15,851 nucleotides of DNA from an uncultured Oscillospiraceae bacterium (GTDB taxonomy: Bacteria; Bacillota; Clostridia; Oscillospirales; Oscillospiraceae). The notes under the pieces were generated by a model, which was not told where the DNA came from, searched no databases, and saw only the letters and a program-made list of their open reading frames with translations. The position numbers were made by a program, and so were the translations under genes. Shown here one piece after another: positions 1 through 7,125 of the stretch (the stretch's first letter is position 1; every line of letters starts with the position of its first letter). The stretch is taken from assembly GCA_944385195.1 (NCBI GenBank), contig CALWWH010000239.1, positions 1 to 15,851 of the forward strand, written 5' to 3'.

Positions 1-1
1 C

Positions 2-241
2 CTGGAGCGCATTATGAATCAGCGCAGCACCTATCGCCACCACAGCGGCGAGACCAAACTCCCCTGCACGGAGCACAGTGAGCGCTACAGCCTGGGCGTC
101 GCCGCGCCGATTCTCTCTGAGGGCGACCTGATGGGCTGCGTGATGCTGCTCATGGATGAAAATACGCCTGAATTCAGCGAATCTGAGCAAAAAATGTGCC
201 AAATGGTCGCCGGGTTCCTCGGCAAGCAAATGGAACCCTAA
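2..241 (+). CDS. spoVT: Stage V sporulation protein T, C-terminal part (5' end outside window)
   Basis: The reading frame is open from the window edge to a TAA, giving 79 residues that end in AGFLGKQMEP. SpoVT is a forespore transcription regulator with an N-terminal AbrB-type DNA-binding domain and a C-terminal GAF-like domain. Only the end of the GAF-like domain is visible: a strand with SLGVAAPILSEGDLMGCVML, then the final helix FSESEQKMCQMVAGFLGKQM, which is the typical end of SpoVT. Family knowledge says it tunes genes of the sigma-G regulon late in sporulation. A strong terminator follows about 57 bp after the stop, so this is the last gene of its unit. The missing N-terminus prevents a check of the DNA-binding part. 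A different GAF-domain regulator is the main alternative. Confidence 0.8.
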   Translation: MERIMNQRSTYRHHSGETKLPCTEHSERYSLGVAAPILSEGDLMGCVMLLMDENTPEFSESEQKMCQMVAGFLGKQMEP

Positions 242-297
242 CCCCGGGCGAACACTGTTCGCCCCTACATCAACGCCTCCCGGGAAGAGATCCCTAC

Positions 298-335
298 AAA
301 AGCTGCGGCCACTATCATGATGGCCGCAGCTTTTT
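298..335 (+). terminator. Intrinsic terminator after spoVT
   Basis: An 11-bp perfect stem (AGCTGCGGCCA at 301-311 with TGGCCGCAGCT at 321-331) has a 9-nt loop, is preceded by AAA and is followed by a T run. It separates spoVT from the lipoprotein gene. Confidence 0.9.
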
Positions 336-420
336 GTGTCTGACACAGCAGCCCCTCCAGCGGGAACATTTTCCGGTTTCATTCGTCCAGTTTTTACTAC
401 AGACAGAGAGGGGTATTCCT

Positions 421-837
421 ATGAAACGATTGGTATTTGTATTGGCGCTGTGCCTGCTGCTGGCAGGCTGTACCCAGACTGTCCCCTCGCCGGGCAGCGC
501 CGGTCCCTCCCGTCCTGTGGCCGCCTACATCGCCCCGGATGTAAAGTCGGCAGAGGTGACGCACTTCTGCGCCGGAGAGCTGCAAACCACAAGCATCGAC
601 GGCCCGGCGCTCGATGCCCTGCGGGACTGGGTCGATGCATTGGAATATGAGCCCTACGACAGCCCCGACGGTCTCGCCCCCGGGGACGTCGACGGCGGAG
701 AGTCCTTTGACATTGTGCTGCATGAGGGAGATTATCCCGGATTCTCCTACATATTAAACGGCGAGGACAGGGCCTACCTGCTGGTCGAAGGCCACTGGTA
801 TGTGGTGTCCAACGCATCACGCCCGCCGGTGGGGTAA
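421..837 (+). CDS. Small putative lipoprotein of unknown function
   Basis: This encodes 138 aa. Residues 2-17 form a lipoprotein signal peptide: KR, a hydrophobic stretch, then the lipobox LLAGC with Cys17 as the lipidated residue, so the mature protein should sit on the outer face of the membrane. The mature part starts with a Pro/Ser/Gly-rich linker (about 18-35). It is followed by an acidic domain containing DALRDWVDALEYEPYD (65-80) and a strand-rich end (FDIVLHEGDYPGFSYIL, then YLLVEGHWYVVS). The ATG at 421 was chosen because AGAGAGGGG lies 9-17 bases upstream and the signal peptide begins there; upstream codons in this frame run through the spoVT terminator. I see no enzyme motif. The gene stands alone between two terminators, and I found no convincing sigma-A promoter just upstream. 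Confidence 0.75.
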   Translation: MKRLVFVLALCLLLAGCTQTVPSPGSAGPSRPVAAYIAPDVKSAEVTHFCAGELQTTSIDGPALDALRDWVDALEYEPYDSPDGLAPGDVDGGESFDIVLHEGDYPGFSYILNGEDRAYLLVEGHWYVVSNASRPPVG

Positions 838-923
838 AAGCGCCGGCCCCGGCGCGGCCCGGCGAAGGCAAAAAAACGTCCTCGCCGAGAAGATCCCCTT
901 TTGCGTCTGCAAAGGGCCCCCTT

Positions 924-949
924 CCCCGCTGCGGCGGGGATATTTTTTG
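924..949 (+). terminator. Intrinsic terminator after the lipoprotein gene
   Basis: CCCCGC (924-929) and GCGGGG (934-939) form a tight 6-bp GC stem with a TGCG loop, followed by ATATTTTTTG. A second GC palindrome directly after the stop codon (840-855, GCGCCGG-CC-CCGGCGC) lacks a T run and may act as a 3' end stabiliser. Confidence 0.75.
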
Positions 950-1016
950 CCTGTTTTATGTCAGGACCGCCATATGCAGTCCCGGGCCTGTCCCGGCATT
1001 GCCAGCTTATGCATAC

Positions 1017-1045
1017 TTGCCCAAAGGCGAAATCTGTGCTATAAT
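1017..1045 (+). promoter_or_regulatory. Sigma-A promoter of the rlmB unit
   Basis: The -35 is TTGCCC (1017-1022) and the -10 is a perfect TATAAT (1040-1045), with a 17-bp spacer. The start codon of rlmB lies 35 bp downstream and its ribosome binding site AGAGGG is at 1068-1073. Confidence 0.8.
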
Positions 1046-1080
1046 AAGAGAATCTATCGAATCAATCAGAGGGATGTACT

Positions 1081-1914
1081 ATGAATAAGCCCCGTGACAA
1101 GCGCCCCAATCGCAATCAAGACCGCAATCTCCGCGGCGCCGAGCGCCGCCAAAGACCCGAGCGTCCGGCCGACTGGGTCGAGGAACAGCAGCTGGAGGGC
1201 CGCAACGCCGTGATCGAGGCGCTGCGCGCCAATCGACCGCTGGACAAGGTCTTCATCGCCAACGGCGATACCGACGCCGCCCTGTCCCGCATCGCCGCCA
1301 TGGCCCGTGAGGCCGGAGCCGTCGTTGTCAGCTGCGACCGTCACCGTCTGGACCAGCTCTCCGAGGGCCGCGTCCACCAGGGCGTCGTGGCCATCGCCGC
1401 AGCGCATGAGTACGCCACCTTGGAACAGCTGCTGGAGCGGGCCGATGCCGCCGGCGAGCCGCCCTTGCTGGTGATCCTGGACGAGGTCTCCGATCCCCAC
1501 AACCTGGGCGCTGTACTGCGAACCGCCGAGTGCGCCGGCGCTCACGGCATCATCAGCCCCAAGCGCCGCAGCGCAGGTCTCAACGCTGTCGTGGCAAAAT
1601 CCAGCGCCGGCGCCGTGGAATACCTCCCCGTGGCCCGCGTGCCCAATCTCCCTGCCGCCATCGAGACGCTGAAAAAGCGCGGTGTCTGGATCTACGGCAC
1701 CGCTGCCAACGCGCCCAGCGACCTGTACCATACAGACCTCAAAGGTCCGATGGCCATCGTCATCGGCTCTGAGGGCGACGGCATGGGCCGTCTGGTGGCC
1801 GAGAGCTGCGACTTCCTGGTCTCCATCCCCATGCGGGGCCACATCAATTCTCTCAACGCATCCGCCGCAGCCGCCATCGTGCTGTATGAGGCGCTTCGTC
1901 AACGCAACGGCTGA
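1081..1914 (+). CDS. rlmB: 23S rRNA (guanosine-2251-2'-O)-methyltransferase RlmB (TrmH/SpoU family)
   Basis: This 277-aa enzyme methylates the 2'-OH of G2251 in the peptidyl-transferase P-loop of 23S rRNA with S-adenosylmethionine. Residues 1-37 are an Arg-rich, probably disordered extension absent from short homologs. Residues 38-110 form the L30e-like RNA-binding domain, starting with the usual EGRNAVIEAL. The trefoil-knot SPOUT domain follows, with motif 1 DPHNLGAVLRTAECAG (138-153, Asn141 and Arg147), motif 2 AIVIGSEGDGM (225-235) and motif 3 SIPMRGHINSLNASAAAA (248-265). The ATG is placed 7 nt after AGAGGG. It is the first gene of a two-gene unit with the membrane protein downstream. Other TrmH-family members (such as TrmL or TsnR) are possible, but the RSAGLNA segment (163-169) and the overall length favour RlmB. 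Confidence 0.92.
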   Translation: MNKPRDKRPNRNQDRNLRGAERRQRPERPADWVEEQQLEGRNAVIEALRANRPLDKVFIANGDTDAALSRIAAMAREAGAVVVSCDRHRLDQLSEGRVHQGVVAIAAAHEYATLEQLLERADAAGEPPLLVILDEVSDPHNLGAVLRTAECAGAHGIISPKRRSAGLNAVVAKSSAGAVEYLPVARVPNLPAAIETLKKRGVWIYGTAANAPSDLYHTDLKGPMAIVIGSEGDGMGRLVAESCDFLVSIPMRGHINSLNASAAAAIVLYEALRQRNG

Positions 1915-1956
1915 GGACCTCAGCCGCAGGGAGACCGTCCCTGAAGGAGAGTCCCT

Positions 1957-4098
1957 ATGAACGACAAAAAATATGATACCCTTCACCTGCTGGAGGGCGT
2001 GCCCCGCAGCGAGGAGTACCAGGCTGAGGACATCATGCGCGAGTTCTCCTCCCCCGCAGTAGAGCCCACCGTGGTTCTGCGGGAGATTCCTCTGGACCCG
2101 CCGCCGAAGCCCGCCGCAGCGGCATCCTCCGCGGGCAGCTTCTTCCAGGCCCCGCCAGAAGCAGACAGCCTGGGTGATGACTTCTGGGACGCCCCTGCCG
2201 AAGACCAGGAGGACATCTGGGCCGAGATCAAGTCCATGGGCCGGCACCGCAAAGCACCCAAGGCCGCCCCGACAGCGCCCGTCTCCGCCGCAGTTCCACT
2301 GCCCAAGCAGGCTGTCCCCGGCCCCGCCTTTGAGGACGAAGACGAGGCCGAACCTGCGCCAAAAGCAGTCAAAAAAGCAGCCGCCAGGCCCGCGCGCAAG
2401 ACACAGCCCGTATCCGATGCCCCGTCGCGCCGCAGCCGCCGCCAGCAGCTGAAGGACGCCGAAGCGCGAACCCCAAAACCCGACATCCCCCCGGAAAAAG
2501 CGCTCAAGCACTACCGCCAGCGGGCGCAATCCATACGCCGCCGCCTGCCGTTGGTGCTGATACTGAGCCTTGCGGCACTGTACTTCACCCTGGCGGGCAG
2601 CTTTGGCTGGGCCGCCCCGGCAAGGCCAGTCCTGTGCCGGATGCTGGCAATTCTTACCCTCGCCGGCGCGCTGCTGTGCTATGACCTGCTGATCCTGAGC
2701 GTCTATGATCTGTTCCGCGGGCAATTCCGCGCAGCAACTCTTGTGCTAGTCGGCACCATCGCCAGTGTCCTGGACGCCTTTGGATCCGCGGCAGAGGGGG
2801 TCCACATCCCCTTCTGCGTGCTAAGTCTGCTAGGTTGGTTTGGCTGCCTGTGGGGCGCCTATCACAAGAGCCTCGCTATGCGCCGCACTGCGAAGGCTTT
2901 GCAGCGCGGCTGCGGCAATTATGCTGTCCGCTCCGCGCCAGGCCTTTGGAACGGCACAGACTGCATCGTCAAGACCGAGGGCGACATGAGCGGCTTTCTG
3001 CACGACGCAGAGCAGACCGACTACACTGCTCAAATGATGCAGTTTTACGTCCCTGTGGCCGTCATTGGCTCTGTTTTGCTGTCCGCTGTGCTCATGTTGG
3101 TGCAAGACGCCAACTTCCTCCAGTCTCTGGCAGCTCTGCTCACCGCAGCGACCCCGCTGGCGGCAGCCCTGTGCTATACGCGGTCTTTCTCTCTGCTGGC
3201 CAGGCGGCTGTATAAAAATCAAAGCGCCATCAGCGGCTGGCTGGGCGCGGAGCGGCTAGGCGGCTATCAAGCCGTCACCATCCGGGACGAGGATCTCTTC
3301 CCCGCCGGCACCGTGAGCATGAATGGCGCAAAATTCTACGATACTTATGACAAAAACTACGTCATCGGCTGCGCAGCGGCCATTTTTAACGAAGCCGGCG
3401 GAGACCTTCAGCCGGTCTTCGCGCAGTTGGCGGAGGATTTCCGCGCCAATGTGGGCCTCATGACCAGTTACCGTGCCTACGAAGGCGGCGGCTACGGCGC
3501 CAGCATCGGCCAGGATATCGCCCTGGTGGGCACCGTGGGCTTCATGCGCCTGATGGGCATCCCCATCCCCGATGGCACCACCATCCGCCAGGCAGTCTAC
3601 GTGGCCATCAACAACGAGTTGGCCGGCCTGTTCTCCATCAACTATGCCCCCAGCCGCAGCACCCGCAGCGGTCTCGACGCGCTGTGCAGCCAGCATCTGC
3701 TGCTGAACCTCTTCGCCACCCGGGACTTCATCCTCAACCCGGCGCTGCTGCGGCAGCGCTTCCGCATCAGCAGCGGGCACATGGAGTTCCCGCCCGTGGA
3801 AGAACGTCTGCGTCTGTCGGGGCAGAACGTGGGCATCGAGGGTCGCCGCGCCGCCCTGCTGCGCCGGGACAACTTCAGAGATTACAGTGACGCCGTCGCC
3901 GGCGGGCGCAATCTCTACAACCTCACCCGGGTGAGCAGCATTTTTGCCCTCTTCAGCGGCGTTATCGGCATGGCGCTGATCTTCTTGCTGTCCTATCTTG
4001 GGTCGGAGCTCTCGGCCACCGTGGCAAATCTGCTGCTCTACAGCGTCTTGTGGGCGCTGCCTCCGCTCCTCATTACCTCTTGGGTGGACAAGTATTAG
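1957..4098 (+). CDS. Degenerate P-type ATPase-like membrane protein (probable pseudoenzyme)
   Basis: This encodes 713 aa, starting at an ATG 6 nt after AAGGAGA and 42 bp behind rlmB. Residues 1-195 are Pro/Ala/charged and look disordered and cytoplasmic, ending in a basic stretch. I see eight likely membrane segments, near 196-214, 223-249, 259-275, 283-303, 363-382, 387-407, 660-681 and 688-708. That is the MA, MB, M1-M6 plan of P1B ATPases. After segment 6, the run ATPLAAALCYTRSFSLLARRL resembles the M4 exit of CopA-like pumps. VGTVGFMRLMGI (524-535) and VYVAINNELAGLFSI (547-561) resemble the end of the nucleotide-binding domain. NVGIEG (624-629) plus the following Ala/Leu-rich segment resemble the stretch after the hinge motif. 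However, DKTGT is replaced by RDEDLFPAGTV (443-453), TGD by ATRD (587-590), GDGxNDxP is absent, and the M2-M3 loop (about 60 aa) is too short for a TGES actuator domain. Homology is inferred by eye. ATP-driven transport is unlikely. Confidence 0.7.
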   Translation: MNDKKYDTLHLLEGVPRSEEYQAEDIMREFSSPAVEPTVVLREIPLDPPPKPAAAASSAGSFFQAPPEADSLGDDFWDAPAEDQEDIWAEIKSMGRHRKAPKAAPTAPVSAAVPLPKQAVPGPAFEDEDEAEPAPKAVKKAAARPARKTQPVSDAPSRRSRRQQLKDAEARTPKPDIPPEKALKHYRQRAQSIRRRLPLVLILSLAALYFTLAGSFGWAAPARPVLCRMLAILTLAGALLCYDLLILSVYDLFRGQFRAATLVLVGTIASVLDAFGSAAEGVHIPFCVLSLLGWFGCLWGAYHKSLAMRRTAKALQRGCGNYAVRSAPGLWNGTDCIVKTEGDMSGFLHDAEQTDYTAQMMQFYVPVAVIGSVLLSAVLMLVQDANFLQSLAALLTAATPLAAALCYTRSFSLLARRLYKNQSAISGWLGAERLGGYQAVTIRDEDLFPAGTVSMNGAKFYDTYDKNYVIGCAAAIFNEAGGDLQPVFAQLAEDFRANVGLMTSYRAYEGGGYGASIGQDIALVGTVGFMRLMGIPIPDGTTIRQAVYVAINNELAGLFSINYAPSRSTRSGLDALCSQHLLLNLFATRDFILNPALLRQRFRISSGHMEFPPVEERLRLSGQNVGIEGRRAALLRRDNFRDYSDAVAGGRNLYNLTRVSSIFALFSGVIGMALIFLLSYLGSELSATVANLLLYSVLWALPPLLITSWVDKY

Positions 4099-4187
4099 AC
4101 CCTATGGGACAGTGCCTGCTCCGGCCCTCGACAGGGCTGCCCGGTTGGGCCAGAGCCTGTCTGAGCCAGGCGCACAGAAGTCAAAAC

Positions 4188-4225
4188 AAACGGCTGGATC
4201 ACCAAGCTTGGTGATCCAGCCGTTT
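4188..4225. terminator. Bidirectional terminator, perfect 38-nt palindrome
   Basis: Bases 4188-4225 are a perfect self-complementary palindrome centred on AAGCTT (4204-4209). It begins with AAACGG and ends with CCGTTT, with a short T run on the exit side in both directions (TTTTG on +, TTTGTTTTG on -). It lies between the convergent membrane-protein gene and nrdG, so it can stop transcription from both. Confidence 0.85.
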
Positions 4226-4271
4226 TGAAATGGGCAATCTCCACAGCTGCGCACTTTTCACCCGGGGCCGT

Positions 4272-4790
4272 TTATTCCCCCCAGAGCACAACCTCGCCCG
4301 TCTTCAAGGAAGCCTGCACATCGACAAGGCGCTGATTGCTGCTGCCGCGAAAACGGAGACTGGGGTTCTTCAGCGCATCCACGAAGGGTCCGTCCACCAG
4401 AACCTCTAACAGTGCAAGCAGCTCACGGACGGTCTGGCCATTGCCGATTTGGCCGCTGACCAGGTCCTCAAACATATAGCCGCTATAACACCATATGCTC
4501 TTGTCCGGGAATCGTGCCTTGGCCTGTCGGGCAACCTCCAGGACGCCGGCCTGGTTCTGCGGCTCCATGGGCTCGCCACCCAGGAGGCTCAGTCCCTTGA
4601 TATAGCTGGGGGCCATGGCGTCTAAAATACCGTCGATGACCGCCTGATCGCAGGGGTCCCCGTAGGCAAAGTCCCAGGTCTCGGGGTTAAAGCAATTAGG
4701 GCAGTGCCTCGTACAGCCGCAGACAAAAAGGCTCACGCGAACCCCGGGTCCATTGGCAACGTCATGCCGCTTGATGGTCGCGTAGTTCAT
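4272..4790 (-). CDS. nrdG: Anaerobic ribonucleotide reductase activating protein NrdG (radical SAM)
   Basis: This 172-aa radical-SAM activase creates the glycyl radical on NrdD in the cytoplasm under anoxia. The CxxxCxxC cluster motif for the 4Fe-4S centre is Cys26, Cys30, Cys33 (CTRHCPNC). The GGEP motif that contacts the SAM amino group is at 71-74. The N-terminus MNYATIKRHDVANGPGVRVS is the usual NrdG start. The start codon overlaps the nrdD stop by one base (TGATG), showing translational coupling, and the convergent palindromic terminator follows. A frame upstream of this ATG is open inside nrdD but has no homology to the family. Length and motifs are normal, with an additional Cys at 24. 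Confidence 0.95.
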   Translation of the reverse strand: MNYATIKRHDVANGPGVRVSLFVCGCTRHCPNCFNPETWDFAYGDPCDQAVIDGILDAMAPSYIKGLSLLGGEPMEPQNQAGVLEVARQAKARFPDKSIWCYSGYMFEDLVSGQIGNGQTVRELLALLEVLVDGPFVDALKNPSLRFRGSSNQRLVDVQASLKTGEVVLWGE

Positions 4791-6916
4791 CACAGATGCA
4801 GCACCCGGGCCTTGATTTCCTTGGTCTTGCCCACGTTCCAGAAGTTCTCTCCCAGGTAACCACAGGTGCGGCGGGTGACGTTCATCTTCTTCTGGTCTTT
4901 GTTGTGGCAGACCGGGCACTCCCACTCAAAATCGTCGTTGATGAGGATCTCACCGTCAAAGCCGCACACATGGCAGTAGTCGCTCTTGGTGTTAAACTCG
5001 GCGTACTGGATGTTGTCGTAGATAAAGCGAACCAGGTCCTCCAGCGCCTCGAGGTTGTTGCGCATGTTGGGGATCTCCACATAGCTGATGCAGCCGCCGG
5101 TGGAGATGGACTGGAACTGGGACTCAAAGCGGAATTTCGAAAAGGCGTCGATCTCCTCCCGCACATCCACATGGTAGGAGTTGGTGTAGTAGCCCTTGTC
5201 GGTGACGTTCTCGATGGTGCCGAACCTCTCTTTGTCGATGCGGGCAAAGCGGTAGCAGAGGCTCTCCGCGGGCGTACCGTAAAGGGCAAAGCCGATGTTG
5301 GTCTCCTTGCGCCAGCGGTCGACAGTGGCCTTGAGGTATTTGATCACCCGCAGGGCAAAGTCTTCGCCCTCAGGCTGGGTATGGGAACAGCCCTTGATCA
5401 AATAGGTCAACTCATAGATGCCGATGTACCCCAGAGAGATGGAGCTGTAGCCGCCGTAGAGCAGCGTGTCGAGGGTCTGACGCGGCTTCATGCGGGCGAT
5501 GGCGCCATACTGCCAGTGCACCGGGCTGACGTCGCTGAGGACCCCCTTCAAAGCCTCGTGGCGGCACATGAGGGCCTCGAAGCACAGCTGCAGGCGCTCA
5601 TCCAGCAGCTTCCAAAAAGCCTCCTCGTCGCCCCGGGTCAGGATGCCAATCTGGGGCAGGTTGATAGAGACCACGCCCTGGTTAAAGCGGCCCTCAAACT
5701 TGTACTCGCCCTTCTCGTCCTTCCAGGGAGACAGGAAACTCCGGCAGCCCATGGGGGAGAAGACATTGCCCTCGTAGGTCTTGCGCATCCACTTGGCGGA
5801 GATATAGTCGGGGTACATCCGCTTGGCAGAGCACTTGACCGCCAGGCGGGTCAGGTAGTCGTACTTGCCGCCGGAGAGATTGTTGTGCTCGTCGAGGACA
5901 TAGACCAGCTTGGGGAAGGCCGGGGTCACATAAACGCCCTTTTCATTCTTGATGCCCTCCATGCGCTGGCGGAGAATCTCCTCGATGATCATGGCGTTCT
6001 CCTTGATATAGGGGTCACCCTCCTGCAGATTCAAAAACAGGGTGACAAAGGGGGACTGACCATTGGTCGTCATCAAGGTGTTAATCTGGTACTGGATGGT
6101 CTGCACGCCGCTGCGGAGCTCATCGTTCAGGCGATCCATGGTCAGGCGCTCGATGACCTCCTCGCTGACAGTCCCCTCGCAGTCTTTGACGATTTGTCTG
6201 CGGAACTTCTCATAGAGCTTGCGCAGGTATTTGCCCAGATGGCAGATGTCAACGCTCTGGCCGCCGTACTGATTGGAGGCGACGCAGGCGATGATCTGGG
6301 TCATGACGGTGCAGGCGACCTGGAAGCTCTTGGGGCTCTCGATCATCTTGCCGTTCATGACTGTGCCGTTGTCCAGCATATCGCTGATGTTGATCAGGCA
6401 GCAGTTGAAGATGGGCTGGACGAAGTAGTCGGCGTCATGAAAGTGCAGAATGCCCTCGTCGTGGGCCTTGGAAATCTTCTCCGGCAGCAAAATCCGGCGG
6501 GTCAGATCCCGGCTGACCTCGCCGGCAATGTAGTCGCGCTGGGTGGCGGCGATGGTGGTGTTCTTGTTGGAGTTCTCCTCCGCCAGATCCTTGTTGGTGT
6601 TATGCAGCAGACTCAGGATGGACTCATCCGTCGTATTCTGCTTGCGCACCAGGGCGCGGGTGTAGCGATAAATGATGTAGTTCTTGGCCAGGAGGTACTT
6701 GTCCAGCTCCATGAGCTTTTGCTCGACGATATCTTGGATGTCCTCAACCAGGATCCGGGGACGGTGTTTCTGCTCGACAAAGCGGGCAATCTCAAGAATC
6801 TGTTCGTCCGTGACCCGCTCTTCGGGATCGACAGACCCGTTGGCCTTTTGAATAGCGACCACAATCTTATTTAAATCAAATTCGACGATAGAGCCGTCGC
6901 GCTTGATGACTTGCAT
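4790..6916 (-). CDS. nrdD: Class III anaerobic ribonucleoside-triphosphate reductase NrdD
   Basis: This 708-aa enzyme reduces ribonucleoside triphosphates to dNTPs without oxygen using a glycyl radical. Residues 1-92 form an ATP-cone allosteric domain (MQVIKRDGSIVEFDLNKI start). The catalytic barrel follows. Cys391 in SPMGCRSF lies where the thiyl-forming Cys of the family is expected, and Cys172/Cys173 (FNCCLI) match the second active-site Cys region. The C-terminal zinc site is Cys648/Cys651 and Cys667/Cys670. The glycyl radical site is Gly686 in RTCGYLG. The ATG at 6916 follows AAGGAGAG at a normal distance. It is first in a two-gene operon with nrdG. A promoter lies at 7003-7031, and NrdR-like boxes just upstream suggest repression when dNTP/ATP levels are sufficient. 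Confidence 0.97.
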   Translation of the reverse strand: MQVIKRDGSIVEFDLNKIVVAIQKANGSVDPEERVTDEQILEIARFVEQKHRPRILVEDIQDIVEQKLMELDKYLLAKNYIIYRYTRALVRKQNTTDESILSLLHNTNKDLAEENSNKNTTIAATQRDYIAGEVSRDLTRRILLPEKISKAHDEGILHFHDADYFVQPIFNCCLINISDMLDNGTVMNGKMIESPKSFQVACTVMTQIIACVASNQYGGQSVDICHLGKYLRKLYEKFRRQIVKDCEGTVSEEVIERLTMDRLNDELRSGVQTIQYQINTLMTTNGQSPFVTLFLNLQEGDPYIKENAMIIEEILRQRMEGIKNEKGVYVTPAFPKLVYVLDEHNNLSGGKYDYLTRLAVKCSAKRMYPDYISAKWMRKTYEGNVFSPMGCRSFLSPWKDEKGEYKFEGRFNQGVVSINLPQIGILTRGDEEAFWKLLDERLQLCFEALMCRHEALKGVLSDVSPVHWQYGAIARMKPRQTLDTLLYGGYSSISLGYIGIYELTYLIKGCSHTQPEGEDFALRVIKYLKATVDRWRKETNIGFALYGTPAESLCYRFARIDKERFGTIENVTDKGYYTNSYHVDVREEIDAFSKFRFESQFQSISTGGCISYVEIPNMRNNLEALEDLVRFIYDNIQYAEFNTKSDYCHVCGFDGEILINDDFEWECPVCHNKDQKKMNVTRRTCGYLGENFWNVGKTKEIKARVLHL

Positions 6917-7002
6917 GGCTGCTCTCCTTCCTGTGTATGCAATCAGCGTGCCATGGGGCAGCGATATTATGTAGACCTCGGTACCTGCACCGAAGCGACT
7001 TC

Positions 7003-7031
7003 ATTGTACCACTCCCCATAGGAAAAGGCAA
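7003..7031 (-). promoter_or_regulatory. Promoter of nrdDG
   Basis: Read on the - strand, TTGCCT (7031-7026) and TACAAT (7008-7003) are separated by 17 bp. The predicted start near 6996 leaves an 80-nt leader containing a small TCGGT/ACCGA hairpin and ending in AAGGAGAG before the nrdD ATG. Confidence 0.75.
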
Positions 7032-7084
7032 GAAAAAAAACAATATCTTGTGCTGAATTTTCCTGTCGCACAAGATATTGTTTT
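7031..7084 (-). terminator. Terminator-like hairpin after the DegV-family gene
   Basis: On the - strand a perfect 17-bp stem (arms 7084-7068 and 7053-7037, 14-nt loop 7067-7054) runs straight into a T-rich tract: the T at 7036, further T's, then CTTGCC. It starts 42 bp after the degV stop. The same bases form the NrdR-like boxes, and the -35 of nrdD sits at the end of the T tract, so one element may serve two roles. The stem is AT-rich, which makes it weaker than the other terminators here. Confidence 0.65.
7038..7083 (-). promoter_or_regulatory. Pair of NrdR-box-like operators upstream of nrdDG
   Basis: AAACAATATCTTGTGC (7038-7053) and its exact reverse complement (7068-7083) each match 13 of 16 positions of ACACAATATATTGTGT, the symmetric form of the NrdR-box pattern as I recall it. 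Their centres are 30 bp apart, about three helical turns, which is close to the usual spacing of tandem NrdR boxes. The inner edge is 6 bp from the -35 of the nrdD promoter. NrdR is the ATP-cone repressor of ribonucleotide reductase genes. Binding here is inference. Confidence 0.6.
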
Positions 7085-7125
7085 CGTGTGTTATATCAAT
7101 ACCATCCCCGCTCCGGGGCGCCGGT

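Noticed and set aside
196..420. Longer start for the lipoprotein, upstream of 421
   Set aside because: It would read through the end of spoVT and its terminator. The ribosome binding site and the signal peptide both fix the start at 421.
840..855. GC palindrome GCGCCGG-CC-CCGGCGC as the main terminator of the lipoprotein gene
   Set aside because: No T run follows it. The hairpin at 924-939 with T6 is the better terminator.
1066..2724. A 552-codon open frame on the - strand
   Set aside because: It is antisense to rlmB and the pseudo-ATPase, is low-complexity (Gly/Ala/Val-rich) and has no family pattern. It results from the GC-rich third codon positions of the real genes.
4796..6874. A 692-codon open frame on the + strand
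   Set aside because: It is a mirror of nrdD in the antisense strand. nrdD has all its catalytic motifs; the antisense protein is Val/Leu/Gly/Asp-rich without any known domain.
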